Shown: positions 1-9,413 of the stretch, one piece after another
How the letters are laid out: the number at the start of each line of letters is the position of its first letter
Position numbering within the stretch: the stretch's first letter is position 1
From: JAKLIX01 sp964605655
Lineage (GTDB): Bacteria > Bacteroidota > Bacteroidia > Bacteroidales > CAIXZF01
Direction of reading: 5' to 3'
Assembly (NCBI GenBank): GCA_964605655.1
Contig: CAZSDK010000010.1
Coordinates: 66,310-130,309, forward strand
DNA length: 64,000 nt
Notes under the pieces: generated by a model
Told to the model about the DNA's origin: nothing
The model's input: only the letters and a program-made list of their open reading frames with translations
Databases searched by the model: none
Position numbers and translations under genes: made by a program

Positions 1-1
1 T

Positions 2-649
2 CTGGCTAAATCCATGAGATATAATCACCTGGTCCATGCCCATACTGTCATCATTCCTAATGTTCTGGACCTGGAAGTGCTAAGCAGTAATAGGGAAAAA
101 ACCGGAACAGCCGTGAATATTCTCACGGTCGCAGACCTTGTCGACCGTAATAAAAACATCAGTGGTGCCTTGCAGGTGATGAAAAAAGTGATGGAGTTGC
201 ATCAGGAAGTGATCTACCACATTATTGGCAGTGGAGAGGATGAGTCGAAGATCAGGGATCTGGCCATGGAAATAGACCCCGGTCTTGAAAGCTTCAAATT
301 TTATGGCAGAAAGGACAATGCCTTTGTCCTTGAGAAAATCAAAGAATCGGATTTTGTGCTGATAAACAGTAAGGTGGAGACCTTTTCGGTATTTGCCGCT
401 GAGGCCCTTGCCCTGGGAAAACCTGTCGTGGCGACCCGCTGTGGCGGACCGGAGTACTTTGTGGACGAGACGAACGGGTTGATCGTTCCTGCAGGAGACA
501 ATGAAGCACTGGAGAGAGCCGTATTACAAATGATAAACACTTATCCATCATACGATCCCGGTGAACTTTCCCGGGCCATCATACACCGGTTCGGTAAAGC
601 GGCCGTCTCCCACATGATGAATGACCTGTATGTCTCAATTATCAAATAA
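2..649 (+). CDS. Glycosyltransferase family 4-like, C-terminal part (cut by window edge)
   Basis: The reading frame is open to the left edge: codons at 2-13 read LAKS directly before the first ATG at 14, so the true start lies outside the window. What is visible is the C-terminal Rossmann half of a GT-B glycosyltransferase. An EX7E motif (ETFSVFAAE) and the following ALGKPVVAT and GLIVPAGD segments are typical of the nucleotide-sugar binding side of the GT4 family. By family knowledge it transfers a sugar from an activated donor onto a growing glycan at the cytoplasmic face of the inner membrane. The flippase gene begins 5 nt downstream, so the pair is probably the tail of a surface-polysaccharide operon. 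Donor and acceptor sugars cannot be read from the sequence. Confidence 0.9.
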   Translation: MAKSMRYNHLVHAHTVIIPNVLDLEVLSSNREKTGTAVNILTVADLVDRNKNISGALQVMKKVMELHQEVIYHIIGSGEDESKIRDLAMEIDPGLESFKFYGRKDNAFVLEKIKESDFVLINSKVETFSVFAAEALALGKPVVATRCGGPEYFVDETNGLIVPAGDNEALERAVLQMINTYPSYDPGELSRAIIHRFGKAAVSHMMNDLYVSIIK

Positions 650-654
650 CGACC

Positions 655-1956
655 ATGTTTAAAAAAATTCTCGGTACGGCAGGTTCCAAGATCATCATTG
701 CTGCTCTCAGCCTTGTCATCGTATTCTTGAATGCCAAATACCTGGGTGCTGAAGGATTGGGGACCATCGGGCTTTTTGTCCTGGCCGTTACCATCATACT
801 GATGGTCAACAATTTCGTGGGTGGCTCTGCTCTTGTGTACCTGGTTCCCAGGGAGCCAAATTTTAAACTATTGATTATCAGTTATTTGTGGACTATCTTT
901 ATCATATTGGTTTTTGGGGTGTTCATGAGGTTTATTCCTTTAGCACCCAAAGGTTATGAAGGGCAGGTACTGGCACTTTCTTTTATCTCTTCCATATTTA
1001 ACTTGCATCTTTTCATGCTGCTGGGCAAAGAAAAGATCAGGGAATACAATGTGATAACGACTCTGCAATCGTTGGTGCAGCTTATTGTTTTGGTTCTTCT
1101 GTTTCTTGTAATGAAAGTAAGGACCATTGAATCGGTGATCATTTCCATGTTTTCGGCATACGGATTCAGCCTGGTTTTCAGTTCGGTGCTTCTGTATCCT
1201 TTGATAAAAAAGACGAAGATGGAAAGGTTGGTTCCTCTGGTTAAAGGGATTTTCCGGCTTGGATTCTTCAATCAGCTGGCGGTGATCGTGCAGACCCTGA
1301 ATTACCGGTTTAACTACTTTTTGATTGACACCTATACGGGAAGGGCCGGCCTGGGGATGTTCCATTTCAGCAATCAGTTGGCGGAAGGCACCTGGGTGGT
1401 GGGCAGAAGCATCGCCATCGTGCAATACTCGAAGATATCCAATTCCCAGGACCTGGATTATGCGAGACGGCTGACGATCCGGTTGCTGAAGCTGACCACT
1501 GTCATATCAGTGATGGTCATTGCCTTCTTCCTGTTCATTCCATCCTCTGTATATCAGTTATTCGGGAAGGATTTCAATAATACCCATTTAATAATTTTAT
1601 CGCTGGCGGCCGGAATATTGTCCAATTCGGTGGCGATGATGTTCGGACATTATTTCGTGGGATTGGGAAAGATGCATGTGAATACGGTGGCATCATCCAT
1701 CGGGCTGGTTTTCACCATAGGTCTTGGATATCTGCTGATTCCCAGGATGGGGATCATTGGTGCCGGCATTACGGCCTCCGTGTCTTATTTCTCAGCAATG
1801 ATATACGTTGCCGTTCTCTTTATCATCAATGCAAAACCGAAGATCAGGGAGTTTATGATTAATAAGGATGACTATCGGCTATTTAAAAATGAGTTGATCA
1901 AGGTGATGCGAAGGGAAGACATCAGTAAGGAAAGCCTGGCAGAGGACAATATTTGA
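655..1956 (+). CDS. Polysaccharide flippase (Wzx/MATE-like)
   Basis: A 433-residue integral membrane protein with about 12 hydrophobic segments, no signal peptide, and a charged C-terminal tail after residue 410. Length, topology and the N-terminal pattern (long hydrophobic stretch, then NAKYLGAEGLG) match the polysaccharide biosynthesis protein/oligosaccharide flippase family, which moves lipid-linked sugar units from the cytoplasmic to the periplasmic face of the inner membrane. The adjacent upstream glycosyltransferase supports this role. The gene ends 9 nt before the end of the convergent lipoprotein gene. The substrate is not predictable. Confidence 0.88.
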   Translation: MFKKILGTAGSKIIIAALSLVIVFLNAKYLGAEGLGTIGLFVLAVTIILMVNNFVGGSALVYLVPREPNFKLLIISYLWTIFIILVFGVFMRFIPLAPKGYEGQVLALSFISSIFNLHLFMLLGKEKIREYNVITTLQSLVQLIVLVLLFLVMKVRTIESVIISMFSAYGFSLVFSSVLLYPLIKKTKMERLVPLVKGIFRLGFFNQLAVIVQTLNYRFNYFLIDTYTGRAGLGMFHFSNQLAEGTWVVGRSIAIVQYSKISNSQDLDYARRLTIRLLKLTTVISVMVIAFFLFIPSSVYQLFGKDFNNTHLIILSLAAGILSNSVAMMFGHYFVGLGKMHVNTVASSIGLVFTIGLGYLLIPRMGIIGAGITASVSYFSAMIYVAVLFIINAKPKIREFMINKDDYRLFKNELIKVMRREDISKESLAEDNI

Positions 1957-1965
1957 CAGATTCCA

Positions 1966-2685
1966 TTAGAATCTGAGTGACAGGCCAAGAAACAGATACT
2001 GTTCGTAACGGTTGATGGGCTCAGGGTTTAGTTTGATGGAATACAGGTACTGGAACTGGACTTTGATGAATTTGTAACCGGCTCTGATCGTGACTGCCGG
2101 TTCCACAAAATAATACGGGTTGTTATTCAGATCAAAGAGATCCAAATTCTTTAATTCATCTTCTGAATAATTCTTGGTTTTCACGTTGGTGAATTTCAAC
2201 TGCAGGATTCTGGTCGAAAAGGCGACATCCACATAATCGTTGTAAAATCCCACCGACGGTTGTATGAATTTCCTGTTCATCGTAGCCGTAAATGTTTGCT
2301 CGTCAAAGTCGAAGTCATCATGTAAATCGAGGGTCCCCATCCCCGCACCACCATATACCTCAAAAACCTTATCTTCATCAAATTGCTTGTTATAGCCTAT
2401 CCCGGCTTCGGCAAACTGGCGTTTGGTGGAATATTCGTAAGAGTCGCCCTCTGTCCACTGATTTCCTGATAGTTGTGCATTGACCATCACTCCCATATGC
2501 TCCACGGGGGAGTAGGAGGCTTCAAAATTGGCCGGGGTGATATTGGCCTGGAACTCGCCCTTCTTTTTTATGAGCGGAACGTTCTGCATGGAAGGTATAT
2601 ACACTACATTGCAGGAAGTAGTAATGATCACCAGGGATATCAGGATGAGAATGATACGTGGACTGGTACAGCTGAGATTTTTCAT
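1966..2685 (-). CDS. Predicted lipoprotein, possible outer-membrane beta-barrel
   Basis: A 239-residue protein with a lipoprotein signal peptide: a hydrophobic stretch (residues 10-22) ends in a lipobox ITTSC, with Cys25 as the predicted acylated residue. The mature part has alternating polar and hydrophobic strands, with segments such as QFAEAGIGYNKQF and FVEPAVTIRAGYKF, and ends in aromatic FLGLSLRF, as in outer-membrane beta-barrels. I do not recognise a named family. It is transcribed alone from a promoter at 2702-2709, and the following gene on its strand is absent, so context gives no function. It may be a small porin-like or structural envelope protein. Confidence 0.7.
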   Translation of the reverse strand: MKNLSCTSPRIILILISLVIITTSCNVVYIPSMQNVPLIKKKGEFQANITPANFEASYSPVEHMGVMVNAQLSGNQWTEGDSYEYSTKRQFAEAGIGYNKQFDEDKVFEVYGGAGMGTLDLHDDFDFDEQTFTATMNRKFIQPSVGFYNDYVDVAFSTRILQLKFTNVKTKNYSEDELKNLDLFDLNNNPYYFVEPAVTIRAGYKFIKVQFQYLYSIKLNPEPINRYEQYLFLGLSLRF

Positions 2686-2701
2686 AGGTTGTATTATTTA
2701 T

Positions 2702-2709
2702 CAAAAGTA
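2702..2709 (-). promoter_or_regulatory. Bacteroidota -7 box (TACTTTTG)
   Basis: On the minus strand the sequence TACTTTTG matches the Bacteroidota housekeeping -7 consensus TAnnTTTG and lies 17 nt before the ATG of the lipoprotein gene. Confidence 0.5.
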
Positions 2710-2810
2710 AAGAAAAATCAATTTTCCGGCATCAGATGGCTACAGGATACAAGTATCTTTTAACCGCAATTTGTTAACATCTTAAGTTTAGTGATTACTT
2801 TCGGAACCAT

Positions 2811-2818
2811 TATCTTTG
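2811..2818 (+). promoter_or_regulatory. Bacteroidota -7 box for parE (TATCTTTG)
   Basis: TATCTTTG is a perfect match to TAnnTTTG and lies 18 nt before the parE ATG at 2837. It overlaps the alternative TTG codon at 2816, which argues that the ATG is the real start. A purine-rich stretch (AAAAGGAAGCGGAAA) follows directly before the ATG. Confidence 0.65.
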
Positions 2819-2836
2819 CGGAAAAGGAAGCGGAAA

Positions 2837-4741
2837 ATGTTTGAATACACGGAAGACAGTGTTCGATCGCTGGATTGGAAGGAACATATCAGGATTCGTC
2901 CGGGTATGTACATCGGTAAGCTGGGTGATGGTTCTTCCCATGATGACGGAGTTTACGTATTGATCAAGGAGATCATTGACAATGCGGTGGATGAGTTCAT
3001 GATGGGGTTTGGCAAGACGATCGAAGTGACCATCAAGGACCAGATGGTTGCTGTTCGTGATTACGGCAGGGGAATCCCACTCGGGAAGCTGGTTGACTGT
3101 GTCTCAAAGATCAATACCGGAGCCAAGTATGATTCCAGGGTTTTTAAAAAAGTCGTGGGTCTCAACGGCGTCGGAGCCAAGGCTGTCAATGCCCTGTCCT
3201 CGGTGTTCAGGATACAGGCCATCAGGGAGAATATGAGCAAGACCGCTGAATTCAGTAAGGGGGAGATCCTTCTGGACGAGGAGGAACAAGCCTGCGATCT
3301 GCGGTCCGGGACTCTGGTCACCTTCAAGCCCGATCCCCAGATCTTCGGACACTATCATTTTCTGAGCGAGCATATCGAAAAGCTGCTCTGGAATTATGTT
3401 TATCTGAACACGGGTCTGGCGATCATCTTCAATGGTCAGCGGTTTTTCTCGAAGAACGGTCTGATGGACTTGCTGGAGACCAACATCGACGGCCCGGTGA
3501 TTTATCCGATCATTCATGTAAGGGACGGGGATTTTGAGTTTGCCATGACCCATGGCGAGAAAATGTACGGAGAGGAGTATTATTCCTTTGTGAATGGTCA
3601 GCATACCACCCAGGGGGGCACCCACCAGGCTGCGTTCAGGGAGGCAGTGGTAAAGACGATCAGGGAATTCTACAAAAAGGATTTTGATCCCGGCGATATC
3701 AGGGCGTCCATTATAGCGGCCCTGAGTGTCAAGGTCCAGGAGCCTGTGTTCGAATCACAGACAAAGACCAAGCTGGGATCGTTACACGTGGCACCCAACG
3801 GGCCCACCATCCGGAATTACATTACCGACATCGTTAAAAGGAACCTGGACAACTATCTGCATATCAACCAGGAAACAGCCGAGATCTTGTATAAGAAGAT
3901 ACTTCAGTCGGAAAAAGAAAGGAAAGACATTGCCAACATCAAGAAACTGGCCAAGGAAAGCGTAAAAAAGGCCAGTCTTCACAATAAGAAGCTCAGGGAT
4001 TGCCGCATCCATTACAATGATAACCATGAATCCCGTTTTGAGACCACGCTTTTCATCACAGAGGGCGATTCAGCCAGCGGGAGCATCACTAAATCGAGAG
4101 ATGTCAACACTCAGGCGGTGTTCAGCCTAAAGGGGAAACCCTTGAACTGTTTTGGGATGAGCAAGAAGGTGGTTTATGAGAACGAGGAGTTTAACCTGCT
4201 TCATGCGGCATTGAACGTGGAGGAAGATCTGGATGATCTCCGGTATAATAATATTGTGATCGCCACCGATGCCGATGTCGACGGGATGCACATCCGTTTG
4301 CTGATGCTGACTTTCTTCCTTCAGTTTTTCAGCGACCTGGTGAAAGCCGGTCACCTGTATATTTTGCAGACTCCTTTATTCAGAGTCAGGGATAAAAGAA
4401 ATACCTATTACTGTTACAGTGAAACGGAAAAGGAAGCAGCCATCGAGGAACTGAATGGGAAACCTGAAATAACGAGGTTTAAAGGCCTGGGCGAGATCTC
4501 ACCCGATGAGTTCAAACATTTTATCGGTCCGTCGATGCGGCTTGATCCCGTGATCATGAAAAAGGAAATGTCGATACCGGAGATCCTCTCCTTCTATATG
4601 GGAAAAAACACCCCTGAAAGACAAATTTTCATCATTGAGAACCTTAAGGTGGAGTCCGACCTGGTGGAAGCCTCTATCGTACCAGAACCACCATCCCTGT
4701 CTTCTTCCCGTCTTTCTGAAGATAATACGGCCCCGGAGTAG
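2837..4741 (+). CDS. parE: DNA topoisomerase IV subunit B
   Basis: A 634-residue type IIA topoisomerase B subunit. The GHKL ATPase domain shows EIIDNAVDEF near residue 45 and GLNGVGAKAVNALS near 108. The TOPRIM domain shows EGDSAS near 409 and DADVDG near 478, the acidic residues that bind Mg2+. With ParC it decatenates replicated chromosomes. The ATG at 2837 is chosen because the in-frame TTG at 2816 sits inside the -7 box. In many Bacteroidota the partner gene follows directly; here the next gene is convergent and no ParC/GyrA-type gene is visible in the window. The last 68 bp overlap the end of the convergent T9SS gene. GyrB is the alternative, but the short length and the DADVDG spacing without a GyrB insert favour ParE. 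Confidence 0.93.
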   Translation: MFEYTEDSVRSLDWKEHIRIRPGMYIGKLGDGSSHDDGVYVLIKEIIDNAVDEFMMGFGKTIEVTIKDQMVAVRDYGRGIPLGKLVDCVSKINTGAKYDSRVFKKVVGLNGVGAKAVNALSSVFRIQAIRENMSKTAEFSKGEILLDEEEQACDLRSGTLVTFKPDPQIFGHYHFLSEHIEKLLWNYVYLNTGLAIIFNGQRFFSKNGLMDLLETNIDGPVIYPIIHVRDGDFEFAMTHGEKMYGEEYYSFVNGQHTTQGGTHQAAFREAVVKTIREFYKKDFDPGDIRASIIAALSVKVQEPVFESQTKTKLGSLHVAPNGPTIRNYITDIVKRNLDNYLHINQETAEILYKKILQSEKERKDIANIKKLAKESVKKASLHNKKLRDCRIHYNDNHESRFETTLFITEGDSASGSITKSRDVNTQAVFSLKGKPLNCFGMSKKVVYENEEFNLLHAALNVEEDLDDLRYNNIVIATDADVDGMHIRLLMLTFFLQFFSDLVKAGHLYILQTPLFRVRDKRNTYYCYSETEKEAAIEELNGKPEITRFKGLGEISPDEFKHFIGPSMRLDPVIMKKEMSIPEILSFYMGKNTPERQIFIIENLKVESDLVEASIVPEPPSLSSSRLSEDNTAPE

Positions 4742-7700
4742 TATAAACATACTCTATCACCCAGGTGTAAACATCAACCGGGGCCATCTTTCCTTCGTAC
4801 GTGCCATCCCAGCCTGTATTGAGATCATGAGTGGTGAAGATCAGTTCACCCCAGCGGTTGAAGATGTGCATGGTAAACTTCAGCTTTTCGGCACAGAAAG
4901 CATAAAAAATGTCGTTTGTCCCATCATGGTTGGGCGTAAAGGCATTAGGGACATAAACACCGGGATACCCGTAAACATAAGTGGTATCTGAAGCATCACA
5001 ATAGAGGTTGCTCACCTCAACCCAGTATTTTCCTGTGTCGATAACAGTGATAAATTGATAAACGGACCCGGTTGACCAATGGTAGCTCATCAAGCCTGGC
5101 CCAGCGTCAAGATGTACCGTTTCACCAGGCTCCAGCCAGGAATATTCAGGAAGGTTGACTTCCGGGACCGGTAACAGGTGTACGGCCAGGGAGGAGGAGT
5201 CATGGCAGGCTTCATAGGTGACCGTCAGATAATAAGTGGTGGGTTGTAAGGGGAGGGTAATCAGGGTGGGACCTGTTATCCCGTTGCTCCATTCATAGAG
5301 ACAGGATCCTGATATACTTGCCGGAGTGACTGTGGCGGTGTATTCCACCGGATCACCGATACAGACGGTCTGGGGGGGCATGGGATCGATTTCCGGTCGG
5401 GTGAGGAATTGTACCCTGATGGAATCGATGCTGTAGCAGCCTGAATCACAGGAAACCGTCACTGAATAATAACCGGGAGAATTTGGATAAAAGAACAGAG
5501 GATTTCCCGTATATCCGTTGCTCCAGACATACGTCGGGGCGGTGCAGTTCACATCTTCAACTACACTCACCAGAAGGCTGTCGCCCGGACAAATAACGAA
5601 GTCAGTTTGATTAAACACAATGAGTGGACCCTTTCTCACTTCGACAAAAACGGAATCCGCCTTCGTACAGCCCATTAACTGCGAGATAAGGTAAAAATAC
5701 CCGGATTGAATGGGATGGATGAGCAGGGAGTCGTTGGTTGAACCACCCGGCATCCAGGTGAAGGTGGTCTGCCCCGGGAAAAGGAGACTGGTAGCGGTCA
5801 GGAGCACAGGATCACCCTGACAAACAAAGGGTTGTGAGCTGTGGACCTCAATCTGGGGGTCGGGTTTCTGGATGACTGTTGAAGAATCTGAGTTGGAACA
5901 TCCATTGGGATTGGTAACGGTAACGGTATAGGTCCCAGCTGCACCAACGATCAGCTCCTGAGTGGTTTGTCCGTTCGACCAATGGAATGATGATCCCGGA
6001 TTGCCGGCGTCAAGAATGACAGTCTCACCATTACAAAGGGAGGTATCCGGAATATCTACTACCGGGTATGGATGGATCGTAAGGAGAACGGTATCCACAT
6101 CCATAGCACCACTGTCATCAATGGCTGAGAACTGAATCCAGAAGGTCCTGAAGATGTTGTCGTTAAAGCCCGTGGAGATTTGAAAGCCCGTTGAAGAGTA
6201 CTGAATAAATACCTGGTTAGTGTCAGGAGTTGCGGTAATGAAATAATGGGAAAAGCTCACCTGTGCTAAAGGATGGTCGGGGTCATGAAAGACCTGGTAA
6301 TCTGTAAAGGACTGGTATACAGTGTCGTTCTGACACATTGAAACATCTGGCAGTTGTAAGAATGGGGGGTCATTGACCGGGATGACATGCAAGATGACAT
6401 TCAGCGTATCATCGCAGAAAACATTGCCATTTATATTAAAGATGCGAAGCAGGTAGTGAAGGCTGTCGATGCCGTTATAATTTAGATTGGGGCTGTAGTA
6501 CATGGGATTGCCCAGAGGACCTGTCGGGAAAGCCAATCCATGATAAGGGAAGCTCGCGAGTCCGACCAGGGTGACAGGTGAAAATCCTGGAGGGAAATCA
6601 TTCTGAACGACGTCGATCAGCGTGTCGTGGTCTTCATACAGGTAGACGGTGTCGTCGGCACCGAACAAACCCATGTGGGTCATCATTAGGTTGTTCAGTT
6701 CATCCCATTCCGTGATCTCCTGATGAGGGTCTATCCAAACCCATACCGAATCGATGTCGTCCTGAACGGCAATGGTGACGGTCCAGTTGAAGGTGGCTCC
6801 GGGCGGGAAACTGTCGATGGTGGCAAAATATCCGAGGTAAACCCCGGTGGTTTTCGGGTCACCCTGGTACAGCCTGATCATCACATCGTTAAAAGAATGT
6901 TCAGACAAGGGATGATTACCGAAGTTCATGCTCAGGGTGATGCTGTCCTGTCCGTGATATCGGCATGGTGACGTAAAACTGCTGACAAACAGGTCATCAT
7001 TGGAGATATTCAGGCAGGCATAATCGGCACAACTGATCACGGTGTCGTTATCATGAACACACATTACGATCAGCCCTACCATGAGGTTTCCTGTATTATT
7101 ATAGGTAACGGACAGATAAGGGGAACCCGGTATAAGGGTATCATAAACGTTGTTCCCATCTATATCCCACCAGTAAAAAACATCCTGGCAATTGGGAGGG
7201 ATGTAGGATTCACTTCCGTCGAGAGTGATGGGTATAGTCGGGCTGGCGCTGTAACAAGGCATGAGGGAGTCAGGGATGGCTTTAGCGATGGGGGCAGGGA
7301 TTACGGTAGGCTCACAGACCCATATTTCGATGCAATCGATATCGTAAAGGGGAGGAACATGATCATCCTCAACACGCAGACAGATGGTATGCTGGCCGGG
7401 AGTAGTGAATCCCGGGATGGTCGGATGCGGACCTGTGATGGTGGCATTTTGCCAGTTGAAGTTGGGCGGAGGATCAATGGCCCATTTGTAATTAACAATA
7501 TGGTGATAGGGGACTCCCATGTGGTAGGATAGCAATCCGCTGATACTGAAGGAAGAATCGAGTGGAAGACAGTTGTTGACAGGTGGAGGAAAGGTATCGC
7601 ACTCAATGATGATGGACCCACACAAAGGAGGATCTATCACGGCCACGGGAGGAAGAAAAGTGACGCTTTTCAGCAGTATCAGGACAGCATGGGATGTGGC

Positions 7701-9272
7701 CAGTGACTTACATCCGAGGCAGCCATCGTCTTGCCAGGAACCATCACTGTTTTGTCCATAACAGTTGTTTATGTTCTTAAAGCTGCTCAGTGTACATATT
7801 CCGGGGGGAAGTTCATAGATCTGTTCCCCGGTAAGCCAGGCCACCATATCTTTATACCAGTCACGGACGCCGACATTTGGAACATCGACCACATCCACAT
7901 TATGGAGTGTTAACCCTTTCATGACCGCATACATGTGATAAAAGCTGCCAGGCCAGCTTGCTCCTCCAGACTCAATACACAGATCAGGTCCACAATCCAT
8001 ATAATTATTTTCTATATATTGAATGGCTTGCTGGGTGATGGCGTTGGGAACTCCCGCCGGAAACAGGGCCGCGAAGATCAGGAAACCCCCGGTCTTGCCG
8101 GCATTAACCCTGTCGTATTTGTTGTTGTATCCGCAACCTCCGTTGGTGTACATAAGTTTGTCAAGATAGGCGTATGCCGTGTTTTCGAGCACCCACACCG
8201 GTGACTGAATGCCCCACCGGTCGAGGGCAGCCTTCATGACCAGCACCGGCCACTGTTCGGTAGAGCCATCGTACATCTCGGCATTCTCAGTGAGGTAATA
8301 CCTCCAGGCTCCCCTTTGGAGGGAATCGCCCTGGTACCAAGCGATGAGATCGATGGCGTCTTTCATCATATCGTAATAGGACCATCCTGCCAGCGGTCCG
8401 TCTTCGATGATGGAGGTGGCTGCTTCAGCGGCATTGGCTCTCGACATACTCACTGCCATGAGTCCCAAACTGCTGGCATAGGTGATCCCCCCTGCATTAT
8501 TGTAAAGGTAACAACCTTTGTTCAACCCTGCAGATCCCGAAGTGCCGCCTCCCTGGAAGTTGTCACACGGAGGTATTCCATGGGCACCGTCAGGATGGTC
8601 ATAGATGGTCAGTTGGCCGCTGTATTTGGTCAGAACATAATGGAGCCCTTTCTTTACCAGTTCAGCATAAGGATCGATATAAAAGTCATTAAGATCGAGA
8701 TGCCCGGCCTCTTCATAAGCCATCACCGAGGTGGCCGTGGAAGCATAACTGTACTGAACGGACTGCAGATCACAATTCCAAAAAATGTTCTTGGGGTCCT
8801 GCAGGTCATTCAGAGCATGTTTAAATAAATAGAGCAAGGCTCTTTCAACCCTCATGGCTACGAGGATAGGAGGGATGGGATTGTCATAGACCATGATTGT
8901 CGACTCACTAGTGCCCGTATTGCCAAGGCTGTCAGTCACTTCCATCCGCACGGTCCGCAGGCCCAACTGCTGAAAGGTGTACCAGTGACCGGCATAATGA
9001 TGATAAGCATAAGCCTGGGGATTGGTGATGGTGTCATCAATGGGAACCGGGACCCCGTCGACAGAGAGGTGGTAGGTATAGGGTGGTTTTCCCCCGAAGG
9101 CACTCCCCCAGATGATAATAGGCTGGCACAGGACAGCCAGTCCTTCTCTTTCATTGATACTGTATGAAGGCATGGTGTTCACCCTCAGGGGCGTCGTTTG
9201 AGCCAATACAAACGACGCTGAGGCAAAGGTCAGCAACAGGCTAATAAAAATCCATTTGGAAATCTGGTTCAT
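4674..9272 (-). CDS. Giant secreted protein with T9SS type B (gliding-motility-associated) C-terminal domain
   Basis: A 1,532-residue exported protein. The ATG at 9272 gives a clean signal peptide (MNQISKWIFISLLLTFASAS, then FVLAQ). Residues about 70-490 are rich in Trp, Tyr and Gly with paired helices (GAWRYYLTE, GGCGYNNKYD, DGSWQDDGCLGC), resembling an alpha/alpha-toroid repeat of the prenyltransferase/terpene-cyclase type. PKD-like and CARDB-like domains (DEITEWDELNN type) follow, then cadherin/Ig-like repeats (HWSNGQTTQELIVGAAGTYT). The last 90 residues are the type B sorting domain (YVPNAFTPNHDGTNDIFYAF, FNRWGELIFTT, GWDGTYEG), which directs transport through the T9SS to the cell surface. 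It probably acts as an adhesin or as a polymer- or cell-interacting surface protein. Catalytic residues are not evident. Its 3' end overlaps parE by 68 bp in the convergent orientation. Confidence 0.88.
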   Translation of the reverse strand: MNQISKWIFISLLLTFASASFVLAQTTPLRVNTMPSYSINEREGLAVLCQPIIIWGSAFGGKPPYTYHLSVDGVPVPIDDTITNPQAYAYHHYAGHWYTFQQLGLRTVRMEVTDSLGNTGTSESTIMVYDNPIPPILVAMRVERALLYLFKHALNDLQDPKNIFWNCDLQSVQYSYASTATSVMAYEEAGHLDLNDFYIDPYAELVKKGLHYVLTKYSGQLTIYDHPDGAHGIPPCDNFQGGGTSGSAGLNKGCYLYNNAGGITYASSLGLMAVSMSRANAAEAATSIIEDGPLAGWSYYDMMKDAIDLIAWYQGDSLQRGAWRYYLTENAEMYDGSTEQWPVLVMKAALDRWGIQSPVWVLENTAYAYLDKLMYTNGGCGYNNKYDRVNAGKTGGFLIFAALFPAGVPNAITQQAIQYIENNYMDCGPDLCIESGGASWPGSFYHMYAVMKGLTLHNVDVVDVPNVGVRDWYKDMVAWLTGEQIYELPPGICTLSSFKNINNCYGQNSDGSWQDDGCLGCKSLATSHAVLILLKSVTFLPPVAVIDPPLCGSIIIECDTFPPPVNNCLPLDSSFSISGLLSYHMGVPYHHIVNYKWAIDPPPNFNWQNATITGPHPTIPGFTTPGQHTICLRVEDDHVPPLYDIDCIEIWVCEPTVIPAPIAKAIPDSLMPCYSASPTIPITLDGSESYIPPNCQDVFYWWDIDGNNVYDTLIPGSPYLSVTYNNTGNLMVGLIVMCVHDNDTVISCADYACLNISNDDLFVSSFTSPCRYHGQDSITLSMNFGNHPLSEHSFNDVMIRLYQGDPKTTGVYLGYFATIDSFPPGATFNWTVTIAVQDDIDSVWVWIDPHQEITEWDELNNLMMTHMGLFGADDTVYLYEDHDTLIDVVQNDFPPGFSPVTLVGLASFPYHGLAFPTGPLGNPMYYSPNLNYNGIDSLHYLLRIFNINGNVFCDDTLNVILHVIPVNDPPFLQLPDVSMCQNDTVYQSFTDYQVFHDPDHPLAQVSFSHYFITATPDTNQVFIQYSSTGFQISTGFNDNIFRTFWIQFSAIDDSGAMDVDTVLLTIHPYPVVDIPDTSLCNGETVILDAGNPGSSFHWSNGQTTQELIVGAAGTYTVTVTNPNGCSNSDSSTVIQKPDPQIEVHSSQPFVCQGDPVLLTATSLLFPGQTTFTWMPGGSTNDSLLIHPIQSGYFYLISQLMGCTKADSVFVEVRKGPLIVFNQTDFVICPGDSLLVSVVEDVNCTAPTYVWSNGYTGNPLFFYPNSPGYYSVTVSCDSGCYSIDSIRVQFLTRPEIDPMPPQTVCIGDPVEYTATVTPASISGSCLYEWSNGITGPTLITLPLQPTTYYLTVTYEACHDSSSLAVHLLPVPEVNLPEYSWLEPGETVHLDAGPGLMSYHWSTGSVYQFITVIDTGKYWVEVSNLYCDASDTTYVYGYPGVYVPNAFTPNHDGTNDIFYAFCAEKLKFTMHIFNRWGELIFTTHDLNTGWDGTYEGKMAPVDVYTWVIEYVYTTPGPYYLQKDGKKTGMVVLVR

Positions 9273-9413
9273 TCCAAAACAGGGAAAAATTTGCCTCAAA
9301 CAGTTCGCTCTGTTAAAAGTAATAATAGATTATTTTACCATTACGGCAACGATTGAATATTGTTTCGTAATGCGAATGATTCCCAATTCTGGAATTTTCA
9401 GGAAACTACGCTG

